A model generated the notes under the pieces. The model saw nothing but the letters and a program-made list of their open reading frames with translations. It was not told the origin of the DNA and did not search any database. 64,000 bases of DNA from Nisaea sp. (GTDB taxonomy: Bacteria > Pseudomonadota > Alphaproteobacteria > Thalassobaculales > Thalassobaculaceae). Location of the stretch: assembly GCF_017640745.1 (NCBI RefSeq), contig NZ_JAEPQA010000001.1, forward strand, positions 82,852 through 146,851, written 5' to 3'. Positions 49,916 through 59,365 of the stretch are shown here, in pieces. Made by a program: the position numbers and the translations under genes. The stretch's first letter is position 1. The number at the start of each line of letters is the position of its first letter.

Positions 49916-51448
49916 ATGAGCGCGCATTACTACCTGACGACGCCGATCTACTACGTCAACGACAAGCCCCATATCGGCCATGCCTACACGACGCTGGCCT
50001 GCGATGCGCTCGCGCGCTTCAAGCGGCTGGACGGCTATGAGGTCAAGTTCCTGACCGGCACCGACGAGCATGGCCAGAAGGTCGAGACCGCGGCCGCCAA
50101 TGCGGGCGTCGATCCGCAGAGCTTCACAGACCGCGTCTCGCAGAATTTCCGCGATCTCGCAAAGGCGATGAACTATTCGAACGACGATTTCATCCGCACC
50201 ACGGAGGAGCGTCACAAGAAGGCCTGTCAGGAGATCTGGAACAAGCTTCTGGAGAAGGGGCACATCTATCTCGGCGCCTATGCGGGCTGGTACTCGGTGC
50301 GCGACGAGGCCTTTTTCACCGAGACGGAAGTGGTCGACGGCAAGGCGCCGACCGGCGCACCGGTCGAGTGGGTCGAAGAGCCGAGCTATTTCTTCGATCT
50401 CTCGAAATGGCAGGAGCCGCTGCTGAAGCATTACGAGGAGAACCCGGACTTCATCGCCCCCCAGGCGCGGCGCAACGAGGTGATCAGCTTCGTGAAGTCC
50501 GGCCTCCGCGATCTCTCGGTCTCGCGCACCAGCTTCAAATGGGGCGTGCCGGTACCGGGCGACGACGCGCACATCATGTATGTCTGGCTCGACGCGCTGA
50601 CCAACTACATCACCGCGGCAGGCTATCCCGACACGGAAAGTCCCGAGTACAAGGCCTTCTGGCCGGCCGATCTGCACATGGTCGGCAAGGACATCCTGCG
50701 CTTCCACGCGGTCTACTGGCCGGCCTTCCTGATGGCCGCCGACCTGCCGCTGCCGAAGCGCGTCTACGCCCACGGCTGGTGGACCAACGAGGGGCAGAAG
50801 ATCTCCAAGTCGCTCGGCAACGTGATCGATCCGCTGGAACTGGTGGAGAAATACGGTCTCGATCAGGTGCGCTATTTCCTGCTGCGCGAGGTTCCGTTCG
50901 GCAATGACGGCGACTTCTCGCACCAGGCGATGGTCAACCGGATGAACAGCGAATTGGCGAACGATTTCGGCAACCTCTCGCAGCGCGTGCTCTCGATGAT
51001 CGCGAAGAACTGCGGCGCTGCCGTCCCGGCGCATGGCGCGTTCACCGAGGCAGACCTGAAGCTGCTGAACGCGGCGACCGGGCTGCTTGGCGAGCTGCGC
51101 ACCTCTTATGACGCGCAGGCCTTCCACAAGGCTCTGGAGCAGATCTGGCAGGTGATCGGCGACGCGAACCGCTATGTCGACGAAATGGCACCCTGGGCGC
51201 TCAAGAAAACCGATCCGGACCGTATGGCGACGGTGCTCTACGTGCTGGCCGACGTGATCCGCGTGCTGGCCGTGCTGATGCAGCCCGTGGTGCCGGAAAG
51301 CGCCGCGAAGATGCTCGACCAGCTCGCCGTTGGCGAGGAGGGACGGAGCTTTGCCGCGCTCGGCACAAGCCTGGTTCCTGGGACGCCGCTGCCGAAGCCG
51401 AGCGGTGTCTTCCCGCGCTATGTCGAACCGGAAGAAGCGGGGGCCTGA
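49916..51448 (+). CDS. metG: Methionyl-tRNA synthetase
   Basis: MetG is a class I aminoacyl-tRNA synthetase of 510 residues that charges tRNA-Met. It shows the HIGH motif in DKPHIGHAYTT (near residue 17) and the KMSKS motif as KISKSLGNVI (near 300). The connecting peptide lacks paired CxxC zinc knuckles (YSVRDEAFF instead), placing it in the shorter type 1 group, and there is no C-terminal EMAPII-like dimerisation domain. The ATG at 49916 (MSAHYYLTTPIYYVND) is the family start; the longer frame to 49826 is not used. tatD begins on the base after its stop. Confidence 0.96.
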   Translation: MSAHYYLTTPIYYVNDKPHIGHAYTTLACDALARFKRLDGYEVKFLTGTDEHGQKVETAAANAGVDPQSFTDRVSQNFRDLAKAMNYSNDDFIRTTEERHKKACQEIWNKLLEKGHIYLGAYAGWYSVRDEAFFTETEVVDGKAPTGAPVEWVEEPSYFFDLSKWQEPLLKHYEENPDFIAPQARRNEVISFVKSGLRDLSVSRTSFKWGVPVPGDDAHIMYVWLDALTNYITAAGYPDTESPEYKAFWPADLHMVGKDILRFHAVYWPAFLMAADLPLPKRVYAHGWWTNEGQKISKSLGNVIDPLELVEKYGLDQVRYFLLREVPFGNDGDFSHQAMVNRMNSELANDFGNLSQRVLSMIAKNCGAAVPAHGAFTEADLKLLNAATGLLGELRTSYDAQAFHKALEQIWQVIGDANRYVDEMAPWALKKTDPDRMATVLYVLADVIRVLAVLMQPVVPESAAKMLDQLAVGEEGRSFAALGTSLVPGTPLPKPSGVFPRYVEPEEAGA

Positions 51449-52267
51449 GTGAGCGTTCCGGCGATCGTCGATTCCCACTGCCATCTCGATTTCGAGACCT
51501 TCGAGGAGGAACGGGATGAGGTGATCGCGCGCGCGCGGCGCGCCGGCGTCTGCCGTATGGTGACGATCAGCACCCGGATCTCGACCTTCCCGCGCATCCG
51601 CGCCATCGCGGAACAGTATGACGATGTCTTCTGTTCCGTCGGCATCCATCCGCACCAGGCGGGCGAGGAGAATCCGGTCTCGGTCGAGGAACTGGTGGAA
51701 CTCGCCGCTCATCCGAAGGTGGTCGGGATCGGCGAATCCGGTTTCGATTATTACTACGACAGCTCGCCGCGCGACGCACAGCGGCGCAGCTTCACCACCC
51801 ATATCCGAGCAGCGCAGGAAACCGGCCTGCCGCTCATCGTCCATGCCCGCGACGCAGACGAGGACACGGCGGCTTTGCTGGAAGAGGAATATGCCCGCAA
51901 GCCCTATACCGGCGTGCTGCATTGCTTCAGCAGCGGCCGGGAGCTCGCCATGCGGGCGCTCGATATCGGCTTCTACGTCTCGCTGAGCGGCATCATCACG
52001 TTCAAGAATGCCGAGGATATCCGGGCCACGGTGCGGGATGTCCCGGAAGACCGGCTGCTGGTCGAAACCGATGCGCCCTATCTCGCTCCAGTGCCGAAGC
52101 GCGGCAAGCGCAACGAACCGGCCTATGTCGCCTATACCCATGCGGCGCTGGCGGAGCTCCGCGGCATTTCCGAAGCGGACATGGCCGCGTGCACGACCCG
52201 GAATTTCTTCCGGCTGTTTTCCAAGGTTCCACCGCCGGCCGATCTCGATCTCGGCAAAGCGGCCTGA
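51449..52267 (+). CDS. tatD: TatD family metal-dependent hydrolase/DNase
   Basis: This TIM-barrel metallohydrolase of 272 residues is a likely 3'-5' exonuclease or DNA-repair nuclease. Metal ligands are visible as DSHCHLD near residue 7, GESGFDYYYD near 93, PLIVHARDADEDT near 127, HCFSSGRELA near 155 and LVETDAPYLAPVPKRGKRNEP-like end, read here as ETDAPYLAPVP near 205. The GTG start follows directly after the metG stop, so translation is coupled. The order metG-tatD-MBL hydrolase is a conserved alphaproteobacterial cluster. Confidence 0.94.
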   Translation: MSVPAIVDSHCHLDFETFEEERDEVIARARRAGVCRMVTISTRISTFPRIRAIAEQYDDVFCSVGIHPHQAGEENPVSVEELVELAAHPKVVGIGESGFDYYYDSSPRDAQRRSFTTHIRAAQETGLPLIVHARDADEDTAALLEEEYARKPYTGVLHCFSSGRELAMRALDIGFYVSLSGIITFKNAEDIRATVRDVPEDRLLVETDAPYLAPVPKRGKRNEPAYVAYTHAALAELRGISEADMAACTTRNFFRLFSKVPPPADLDLGKAA

Positions 52268-52276
52268 AGCACGCAC

Positions 52277-53053
52277 ATGAAGATCACCATGCTCGGCTGC
52301 GGTCCGTCATCGGGTGTCCCCGTCGTCGGTGACGGCTGGGGCGCCTGCGACCCACGCAATCCGAAGAACCGCCGGCGCCGGCCGTCGGTACTGGTCGAGG
52401 AGGACGGGGTCTCCGTCCTCGTCGACACCACGCCGGACCTGCACGACCAGCTCGTCGACGCGGGCGTCACCGATCTCGATGCCATCATCTATACCCACAG
52501 CCATGCCGACCATGTGCACGGTATAGACGATGTCCGCCCGCTCTGCTGGGGCACCGGAAAGCAGATCCCGGCCTACATGGATGCCAGGACCTGGAAGGAT
52601 ATCAACCAGCGCTTCGGCTATATGTTCGAAAAGACACCGGAAAGCCCGCCGCATTTCCGTTCGCCGCTCTCGATGCACGAGATCGCGGCCGGCCAGACAC
52701 TGGAGATCGGACCTCTCTCGATCGAGATTGCCGAACAGGATCACGGACCGAGCGGGACCAGCCTCGGTCTCGTCTTCAACGGCAAGTTCGCTTACTCGAC
52801 CGACGTCGCGGTTCATACGGAGGCAGAGCTCGACCGGCTGAAGGGGATCGATGTCTGGATCGTCGATTGCCTGCGCGTCGATGCCGCGCGCAGCCATGCG
52901 AACCTCGAGACGGCGCTTTCCTGGACCAAGCACGTAAAAGCGGGGCGGACCTATTTCACCCATATGGCCGCGTCTCTCGACTACGAGGAGACGCTCGCGA
53001 AATGTCCGCCGGGCGTCGAACCGGGATACGATGGCCTGGTTATCGAGATCTGA
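52277..53053 (+). CDS. MBL-fold metallohydrolase (PhnP-like)
   Basis: This is a metallo-beta-lactamase-fold phosphodiesterase of 258 residues. The metal-binding motif is YTHSHADHVHGIDD near residue 75; other ligands appear as AEQDHGPSGTSLG and FAYSTDVAVH. The start TMLGCGPSSGVPVVGDGWGAC is typical of the PhnP-like group related to phosphoribosyl 1,2-cyclic phosphodiesterases, but there are no phosphonate genes here, and this group is widely found after tatD in alphaproteobacteria with unknown substrate. It begins nine bases after tatD and is probably cotranscribed with it. Confidence 0.9.
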   Translation: MKITMLGCGPSSGVPVVGDGWGACDPRNPKNRRRRPSVLVEEDGVSVLVDTTPDLHDQLVDAGVTDLDAIIYTHSHADHVHGIDDVRPLCWGTGKQIPAYMDARTWKDINQRFGYMFEKTPESPPHFRSPLSMHEIAAGQTLEIGPLSIEIAEQDHGPSGTSLGLVFNGKFAYSTDVAVHTEAELDRLKGIDVWIVDCLRVDAARSHANLETALSWTKHVKAGRTYFTHMAASLDYEETLAKCPPGVEPGYDGLVIEI

Positions 53054-53072
53054 CGGAGGGAGGGGAGCGGAA

Positions 53073-53720
53073 ATGCTGAAGGTCTGGGGCAGGCGCAGCG
53101 CGTTCAACGTCCAGAAAGTCATGTGGCTCATCGGCGAGCTCGGCCTTGCGCACGAGCACACGACTCTCGGCGGCGATGCCGGGGGCCTCGACGATCCTGA
53201 TTTCCTGAAAATGAACCCGCACGGGCGCGTTCCGGTGATCGACGACAACGGGACGATCGTCTGGGAGTCCCACGCTATCCTCCGCTACCTGGCTGCAGTC
53301 TACGGCGACGCCGCACTCTGGCCGGACGATCCGGCAGTGCGGTCGGAGGCGGACCGCTGGATGGACTGGGCACAGAGCAGCCTGCAGCCGACCTTCCTCA
53401 ACGGCATTTTCTGGGGCTATTTCCGCACCCCGGAAGCAGAGCGCGACTGGCCTACAATCCGGGAAAAACAGGAACTTACCAACCAGTACTTCAAGCGGCT
53501 CGACGAGGCTCTGAAGGGCAGGGACTATCTCGGCGGCGCGTGCCTCGGTCTCGGCGACATTCCGGCCGGAACGCACCTTTACCGGTATTTCGGGATGGAT
53601 CTGGACAGACCTGCGCTCCCGCATGTCGAAGCCTGGTTCGAACGCCTGCAGGAACGCCCGGCCTACCGGGAGCATGTGATGATCCCGTTCCAGAACCTGA
53701 AGGGCAAGACGAGCTATTAG
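53073..53720 (+). CDS. Glutathione S-transferase family protein
   Basis: This is a cytosolic two-domain GST of 215 residues. The N-terminal thioredoxin fold shows VWGRRSAFNVQKVMWLIGELGL (S9 with N12 as likely glutathione-activating site), PHGRVPVIDDNGTIVWESHAILRYLA with the cis-Pro VPV and the ES pair that binds the gamma-glutamyl group. The helical C-terminal domain contains LGGACLGLGDIPAG in place of the common (S/T)xAD N-capping box. It is close to the Gtt/YfcG-like group; the substrate is unknown. GGGGAG precedes the ATG at 53073. It follows the MBL hydrolase after 19 bases. Confidence 0.9.
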   Translation: MLKVWGRRSAFNVQKVMWLIGELGLAHEHTTLGGDAGGLDDPDFLKMNPHGRVPVIDDNGTIVWESHAILRYLAAVYGDAALWPDDPAVRSEADRWMDWAQSSLQPTFLNGIFWGYFRTPEAERDWPTIREKQELTNQYFKRLDEALKGRDYLGGACLGLGDIPAGTHLYRYFGMDLDRPALPHVEAWFERLQERPAYREHVMIPFQNLKGKTSY

Positions 53721-53758
53721 GAAGAATACCGACAGATCAATTGGTTAAAGGGTTCTTC

Positions 53759-54376
53759 TCATAGATCCTGCAGATCCAGAAGCGCCCAGTCCGGTGAGCG
53801 GCCTTCGGCTTCCGCCCGATGCCGAAGCATGCTCCGGAAGCCGTTCCGTGCCATTTCCAGATCCAGCCTGAGATCGAATCTTTTGGCCACGGTTTCCGCG
53901 ACATCCAGCAGCGTCTCGAAGCCTTGCAGGCAACGCGGTTCGCTGCGTGCATTCTGATTGGCCAGGATCAGCCAGCGCGGCTGGCTTCGCTGCAAGGCGT
54001 CGACAAAACCGGCGGTGCCGCCGGGCACGGACGGATCCGGTAACGGGGGGATGACCTCCCGGACATAGAATTCCATCCAGCGCTCGAAATAACCCCGCAG
54101 TTCAAGGATCGGCGGAGCATCGTGGGTGACCGTATCGGGGTTTGCCCGTTCGGCCTCAAGGCGTTCGAAGAGCAATTCCTCGATAAACAGCTCGAGAAAT
54201 TCGTAGAGCGTCGTGGTTGATCCGATCGCGTGCAACATGCCTGCGAGTTCCTTCGGAACCACGGTGATATAATCCTCGCGACTGGAGGTCTTGTGCGAGC
54301 GGTTGTGTTGCCCCGCATGCCAGGTGATAACCCGGCCCGGCTTCTTCAGGGCTTCTTCGAGTGCTATCCTGCGCAC
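53759..54376 (-). CDS. Hypothetical protein (205 aa)
   Basis: I do not recognise this protein. It is predicted soluble and mostly helical, with no signal peptide or membrane segment. The N-terminal third is basic and contains the unusual WHAGQHNRSHKTSSREDY stretch with several His and Ser. The middle holds an acidic helix ELFIEELLFERLEAERAN, followed by RGYFERWMEFYVREVIPPLPDP and a C-terminal FDLRLDLEMARNGFRSMLRH helix. It starts with a GTG at 54376 and is divergent from the small unknown gene at 54415, with 38 bases between. It converges on the GST gene. Confidence 0.6.
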   Translation of the reverse strand: MRRIALEEALKKPGRVITWHAGQHNRSHKTSSREDYITVVPKELAGMLHAIGSTTTLYEFLELFIEELLFERLEAERANPDTVTHDAPPILELRGYFERWMEFYVREVIPPLPDPSVPGGTAGFVDALQRSQPRWLILANQNARSEPRCLQGFETLLDVAETVAKRFDLRLDLEMARNGFRSMLRHRAEAEGRSPDWALLDLQDL

Positions 54377-54414
54377 ATCGCCATCCAGACCGCTGCAACC
54401 GAAGGACAGAAGCC

Positions 54415-54666
54415 ATGATAGACCCGAACCTGATCGGCGAGTTGCAGAAAGATCATAAAAAACTGCTTCTGAACAAGGAGGAGGCCGCAGCCTTTCTGGG
54501 TGACCTGGCGGCGCTCTGCCGGAAACACAACGTGTTGCTGAGAACCTCGGATGGGATGATCCGTTTTTCCAAGGGTTTCGACAATTCGGAGACGCGCACG
54601 ACCTTCAAGGCAGCGCTCGATCAGTCGGGAAGCGTCCCGGCGGCGAAGATCGCGATCAAAGGATAG
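54415..54666 (+). CDS. Hypothetical small protein (83 aa)
   Basis: This is a small soluble protein that I cannot assign. It has 83 residues with an ATG at 54415 preceded by AAGGAC, a fair ribosome site. The N-terminal helix IGELQKDHKKLLLNKEEAAAFLGDLAALCRKHN ends in a strand pair NVLLRTSDGMIRFSKG, then a C-terminal TTFKAALDQSGSVPAAKIAIKG. It has one cysteine and no evident metal or nucleotide motif. It is divergent from the 205-residue unknown gene, so the two may be controlled together. Confidence 0.6.
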   Translation: MIDPNLIGELQKDHKKLLLNKEEAAAFLGDLAALCRKHNVLLRTSDGMIRFSKGFDNSETRTTFKAALDQSGSVPAAKIAIKG

Positions 54667-54853
54667 CGTTCCCGGTCATAGGCATGATTTCCCATAATAT
54701 ACATTATGATATACGTCTTTGTGGACCAGAAACCTTAAACACATGGCCCAGCCCCCGCGCCCGGTGCCTAGCTTGACGCAACAAAGGGAAATTCTTAGAG
54801 CTAATTCAACCTGATTCAATCGGACCGCACCGCATCCCGACGGAGAGCATTCT
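54667..54853. other. AT-rich region before the glycosyltransferase gene
   Basis: No gene is present. The perfect inverted repeat CATAAT-ATAC-ATTATG lies at 54693-54708 in AT-rich sequence. TTGACG (near 54774) with TAGAGC about 17 bases later is a weak promoter candidate. GGAGA precedes the ATG at 54854. Confidence 0.4.
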
Positions 54854-56434
54854 ATGATCGAGTTCATTGGACGCCGGTCCGACGTCATGATGCCGGAAAT
54901 CACCACTCCGAGAGCGGACCTCGACAAGCTCTATCTCGATCTGACTCAGTCCAATATCCCCTACATCCCGACAAACGACGCGGCTTATGCGCAACACCAG
55001 CCAAAAATCTATCTGCAGAATGACATGCAGGTGCAGGCTTTCGTGGAGCAAGCCCTCACCCTATTGAGCGCCGAAGACGCAGAGAAATTCAGAACGCTAC
55101 TTGCATCCGCGGGCGACCAGCTCGGCGCCCGTCTCCAGGAACTCTTCGAGTCGGTAAAACCGAGGGTCGATGTCGGGTTCATAGAGGCAACCTTCGACCG
55201 GTTCATAGACAAAGCCTATAAGGACGCTTTCCAGGCTATCGCGGCCTCTGTCGATAAATCCACGAACGGAGATCGGTTCAAGGGGTCCGTGGTCTTTGTC
55301 GCTCGTAACAGTTTCAATGTGATACAGCGCGAGGCATTGTACCTAAAGCGCAATGGCTACAAGGTCACACTGCTGAACCTCAACCCGATCAGAGAGAGCC
55401 TCAAGCCGTTCTTCAACGAAGCGTTCCACATCGTCTTCGACAGTATCGGGTCCTACCGTACGCTCGGAAAACTTCTTCCGCTCCTGAAGCCGGATATCTT
55501 TCACGTCCAATGCCTGATGCACGAGTACTTCATGGCGCGCTTCATCAATGAGAACAAGACGACCGGAAGACTTGTCTGCGAATTCTATGACATCACCTCA
55601 GTCTTCGCGCCGACCGAGATTCTGAAGGAGATTTACTGGCCCGCCAGCATCGATCTGGATGTCGAGATGGAGCGTTATATTTTCAACCACGCAGACGCGG
55701 TCGTTCATCGCTTCTATCCGCCCTTCATTGACCGGCTCGCCAAGAATTATGGGGCCACCGCACCGCGGCAGCTGGAGATTCAGCAATCCGCCTGCGCGGA
55801 ATATATCCATTACAGATCCGAGCCGGCCGCCCCTGATGAGCCGATCAAGCTTGTGTTTTGCGGTGGCCTGATGCCTCGAACGGATACGCATCCGGGGCGT
55901 CTCTTCGCCGAGCAATACAATCCAGAAACCTGGGCTCTGCTTCTTGAGCAGGGTTTCGAAATCAACGTTTATCTAAGCGTATTACGCAGTTACGGAGAGC
56001 GCGGTCTCGAGCATTTCTTGGAACTCGCCGCGACCCATCCCGGTTTGAAGCTGCATGAAGGCGTTCCTCAAAACCAACTCTCGAAAACAATCTGCACGAA
56101 TGATTTCGGCATGATTCTCTCCCTGATGCCGTCCGAAGGCACATGGAGCTACCAGGAACAACTCGAAACAAGCGTGTCGACCAAGCTCTACTCGTATCTG
56201 GAAGCCGGCCTCCCGGTCATCATCAACTCAGAATACAAATACATGGCCGAATTGCTGGAGCGTGAAGGCATGGGCCTCACGCTGAGCCACGACGAGATTC
56301 CCCATGCCAGCGAAAAGATCCGCAGCTTCGATCGCGCTGCGGCTTTCGAGAACATCAAACGGTTCAACAGAGAACGTGGCATGGACAGGGAAATCCATCG
56401 TCTCATAAACCTTTATGACGAGATCCTGGCATAG
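54854..56434 (+). CDS. Glycosyltransferase-like protein (GT-B fold, GT4-type C-terminus)
   Basis: This 526-residue protein has a helical N-terminal region of about 140 residues that I do not recognise, followed by two Rossmann-like halves. The first shows SVVFVARNSFNVIQREALYLKRNGYKVTLL and PDIFHVQCLMHEYFMARF. The second shows IKLVFCGGLMPR, HEGVPQNQL and STKLYSYLEAGLPVIINSEYKYMAELLE, resembling the nucleotide-sugar binding end of GT4 enzymes, though the usual E-x7-E motif is only approximate. It probably glycosylates a surface polymer or protein (inferred). It stands alone in an AT-rich setting with less GC-biased codons than its neighbours, which could mean acquisition by transfer. Confidence 0.7.
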   Translation: MIEFIGRRSDVMMPEITTPRADLDKLYLDLTQSNIPYIPTNDAAYAQHQPKIYLQNDMQVQAFVEQALTLLSAEDAEKFRTLLASAGDQLGARLQELFESVKPRVDVGFIEATFDRFIDKAYKDAFQAIAASVDKSTNGDRFKGSVVFVARNSFNVIQREALYLKRNGYKVTLLNLNPIRESLKPFFNEAFHIVFDSIGSYRTLGKLLPLLKPDIFHVQCLMHEYFMARFINENKTTGRLVCEFYDITSVFAPTEILKEIYWPASIDLDVEMERYIFNHADAVVHRFYPPFIDRLAKNYGATAPRQLEIQQSACAEYIHYRSEPAAPDEPIKLVFCGGLMPRTDTHPGRLFAEQYNPETWALLLEQGFEINVYLSVLRSYGERGLEHFLELAATHPGLKLHEGVPQNQLSKTICTNDFGMILSLMPSEGTWSYQEQLETSVSTKLYSYLEAGLPVIINSEYKYMAELLEREGMGLTLSHDEIPHASEKIRSFDRAAAFENIKRFNRERGMDREIHRLINLYDEILA

Positions 56435-56530
56435 GCGAGCCGACCCACCTTCACTATGCCTCAGCCGTCATCGCGGATGGAAAACCACATCTCCGCGCAT
56501 CCAGAAGCGACAGAGAAGATGCTACAAACA

Positions 56531-56571
56531 GGACGGTCGAGGTCATGCCGTGAAGCATTCCTCGACCGTCC
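56531..56571. terminator. Long hairpin between convergent glycosyltransferase and chemoreceptor genes
   Basis: A perfect 12-bp inverted repeat GGACGGTCGAGG (56531-56542) / CCTCGACCGTCC (56560-56571) encloses a further ATGC/GCAT pair. On the minus strand it is followed by TGTTTGT, so it may end the chemoreceptor transcript; a T run is absent on the plus side. Confidence 0.6.
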
Positions 56572-56605
56572 CGCGCAAGATGGTTCCGGTACCCGGAAGC
56601 CCGTG

Positions 56606-58987
56606 TTAAGCCGCCAGCCTGATCCGAATACCCTCGCGATGGCAGCTCACCACGATACCCGAGGCATTCGAGCGGCCCTGAACGGCGACCTGGATACGCT
56701 CCCCTTCCTCGAACTTCGCGTCCTTCGTGTCGGTGAAGAACGCCGTCCCTCCGGATTCGTCGCGCAGGACACACTTCACGCGGTTGTTTCCGACGCTGAG
56801 CTCGGCCGGCAGGTTCACTTTCGGACGCTCGCTTTCGCGGCGGTTTGAATCCTCCGTTGCGGTGCGGACCGCGCGGACAATGGCGGAACTGAGTTCAACG
56901 ATCGCCCCTTCGACGTCGCCCGCCGCTGCCCGAACGCTTCGCGTCGCTTCCCGCGTGCTGGCCGCCTCGTCCGAGACGGTCGTGATACGCAGCGAAACCT
57001 CGTTTGTCGCGTCCGTCGTTTCGGCCACATTGCGGCTGATCTCGGACGTCGCCGCAGCCTGTTCTTCCATTGCGGCGGAAACGGAGGCGGAAATCGCGTC
57101 GATGTCGGAGATCTTCTCACTCATCTCGCCAACCTCGGAGACCGCATTGCCGGTCACCGCCTGAACCGCAGAGATTTGCGTGGCGATTTCCTCGGTGGCC
57201 TTCGCGGTCTGGGTCGCAAGGCTTTTCACCTCGCTCGCCACGACGGCAAAGCCTTTGCCCGCCTCGCCCGCACGCGCGGCCTCGATGGTCGCGTTCAGTG
57301 CAAGGAGGTTGGTCTGCTCGGCAATACCGCGGATCAGTTCCGAGACCTCGCCGATCTTCTGCACGCTGTCGGCCAGAGACTGGATCGTTTGCCGGGTCCT
57401 GTTTCCGATTTCGACCGCACCGCTGGTCGCGGAGCGCGCGAGGCCGACCTGCTCGGTGATCTCGTGGATCGAGCTGGACAATTCTTCCGTTGCCGACGCG
57501 ACCGACTGCGCGTTTTGCATGGATTGCGTGGCGGCAGAGGCGACGGAGCTCGAGTTCTCCGAAACCAGTTCGGCGGACTTCGCCATTATAGCGGCATCTT
57601 CGGCCATCTTCCGCGTCAGCCGGGCCACGCCGTCGACCGCGCTGCGGGCTTCCTGCTCGACCGTATCGGCCATCTCCCGGATCGCCTTGCGCCGGATTTC
57701 CTGCGCTTTGGCCTCGTTGGCCAGCCGTTCGAACTCTGAGTAGTTGATCTGCGCCTGCAGGGCGCGGACCCGCGCCGTGACAGGGCGAAATTCGGCGACC
57801 TTCGGCGTAAGGATACGAGCTGATTTCGGATCCTTGGCAATCGCCACAAAATCCTGCTCCAGCTTGCCGAATCCGGAGCGCAGAACCGCAAAGATGCGAG
57901 CCGCGAAGAGCACCGCCATCACAATCGCTATGATCGTCGCCACGATCATGACGATCAGCGCGCTGGTGAGCGTCTCTGCGGCGTCACTTGTAATCTGCTC
58001 CGCCGTTCCCTGCAGCTTGGCTGCCATAACGGAAATCTGGTCCGTCAGCGGGTCGACGGAGGGGTAGAGGTCTTTCTCGATGAAGACGACGAGATCATCC
58101 ATGGATTTGGCCCGGACGATTTCGAGCAGGCGAGCAACGGCGACGTCTGTCACTTTCTTCTTGACCTTGGCGTCTGCCAGAAGCGCGGCCTCTTCTGCGG
58201 GATGGTCTTCGTTCGCGTAGATGTTCCAGTTCTCGTCAATGGTGGCGAGCGCATCCTTAACGGACGCCTCGGTCTCCTCCCAGGTGAAGCTGCCGCCCCT
58301 CATTTTGTGCGACGCGTCGACGATCTGAACAGCATAGGCGTCCGAAACCGCCTTGAGGATCGCCATTTCGGTGAGCACTTCCTCGCGCAGCTCGTCGAAA
58401 ATCCCGGTCGAGGTCTTGTTGACGTAAAATCCGATTCCCGAAAGCATCATCATCAGGATCAGGACAATCGCGAAGCCGGTTCCGACCGCCCCCTTGATAC
58501 TGCCGAAAAAGCGCGACAGCTTGGCCATCGGCGTCGTCGAGAAGATGTCGCCGCCCTCGACCGCGACATTCTTGGCCTTGCCTTCTCGGAGATCGCGATA
58601 AAGCGCCTCGTAATGCTTCTTCTCGCTTTCGGTCGGACGGGTTCTGATCGAGATGTAGCCTGTGACCTTGTCACCTTCCATTGTCGGGGTGACGTTCGCG
58701 CGGACCCAGTAATGGTCGCCGGACTTCGCGCGGTTCTTGACGAACCCTTCCCAGCATTTCCCGGCCTTGACCGTGGCCCAGAGATCGGCAAAAGCCTCCT
58801 TGGGCATGTCGCGGTGACGCACCAGGTTGTGCGGCTGGCGCAGCAGTTCCTCTTCGGTAAAGCCGCTGATCTTTACGAAGGCTTCGTTGGCAAACTCGAT
58901 CCTGCTGTCCGGCGCAGTCCTTGATACAAGAACTTCGTCCGCACCAAACGTAACTTCCCGATTGGTTACCGGTCCATTGTCACGCAT
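56606..58987 (-). CDS. Methyl-accepting chemotaxis protein with PAS and C-terminal PilZ domains
   Basis: This 793-residue chemoreceptor has an N-terminal Aer-like PAS domain (about 15-120; [38 protein letters not shown]), typical of redox or energy sensing. Membrane segments lie near 163-190 and 343-370 around a roughly 150-residue periplasmic helical region. A methyl-accepting coiled coil has its hairpin tip at [21 protein letters not shown]. At the end (about 715-793) is a PilZ domain with RxxxR as RRESER and a DESGG motif one residue shorter than the standard DxSxxG. A PAS/MCP/PilZ architecture is known from Azospirillum receptors (Aer, Tlp1), where c-di-GMP tunes taxis. GC-rich codon use is normal for the region. 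Confidence 0.94.
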   Translation of the reverse strand: MRDNGPVTNREVTFGADEVLVSRTAPDSRIEFANEAFVKISGFTEEELLRQPHNLVRHRDMPKEAFADLWATVKAGKCWEGFVKNRAKSGDHYWVRANVTPTMEGDKVTGYISIRTRPTESEKKHYEALYRDLREGKAKNVAVEGGDIFSTTPMAKLSRFFGSIKGAVGTGFAIVLILMMMLSGIGFYVNKTSTGIFDELREEVLTEMAILKAVSDAYAVQIVDASHKMRGGSFTWEETEASVKDALATIDENWNIYANEDHPAEEAALLADAKVKKKVTDVAVARLLEIVRAKSMDDLVVFIEKDLYPSVDPLTDQISVMAAKLQGTAEQITSDAAETLTSALIVMIVATIIAIVMAVLFAARIFAVLRSGFGKLEQDFVAIAKDPKSARILTPKVAEFRPVTARVRALQAQINYSEFERLANEAKAQEIRRKAIREMADTVEQEARSAVDGVARLTRKMAEDAAIMAKSAELVSENSSSVASAATQSMQNAQSVASATEELSSSIHEITEQVGLARSATSGAVEIGNRTRQTIQSLADSVQKIGEVSELIRGIAEQTNLLALNATIEAARAGEAGKGFAVVASEVKSLATQTAKATEEIATQISAVQAVTGNAVSEVGEMSEKISDIDAISASVSAAMEEQAAATSEISRNVAETTDATNEVSLRITTVSDEAASTREATRSVRAAAGDVEGAIVELSSAIVRAVRTATEDSNRRESERPKVNLPAELSVGNNRVKCVLRDESGGTAFFTDTKDAKFEEGERIQVAVQGRSNASGIVVSCHREGIRIRLAA

Positions 58988-59365
58988 TCAAACTGATCTC
59001 CTGACGCAGACGGCGGGCCCAGCGCCCCCGCCCCGATGCCTGGCAGGCGTCCCATGCGCCGCCACTGGCGATTTCGGCGGACAATCTGCTCCCCGAAAAT
59101 AAACATTCGGTTAAAATGCCTACTTGTTTTTACGACGCGTATCGAAGTTGGAATCCTGACCTGTATGTCGTATTTAAATATGCAAAATACGGATCGAAAA
59201 TCCAAGTCTAACGTTCATGAAGAAGGGGCCTATCGATCCGCCCTTTCCCGCCGGCGGAACCGGAACAGACACCATTTATCCGGGACAATTTCGAACAGCT
59301 GATTTATGCGCCGGTCGCGTTTCGGTCTTTTGCGCCATTCCCCCAGACAGTAAGGTGCGGCCATC
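58988..59365. other. Divergent intergenic region, chemoreceptor and mazG
   Basis: No gene is supported in these 378 bases. The AT-rich middle holds an inverted repeat CGTATTT (59169-59175) / AAATACG (59185-59191). Both flanking genes should have their promoters here, but I could not place them. Confidence 0.4.

Noticed and set aside
49853-52276. Very long antisense open frame (about 800 codons) opposite metG and tatD
   Set aside because: It lies wholly over two certain genes on the other strand, has no recognisable domain, and is the usual product of strong third-position GC bias.
59036-59302. Small open frame between the chemoreceptor gene and mazG
   Set aside because: No ribosome site, no recognisable sequence, and it spans the AT-rich promoter region.
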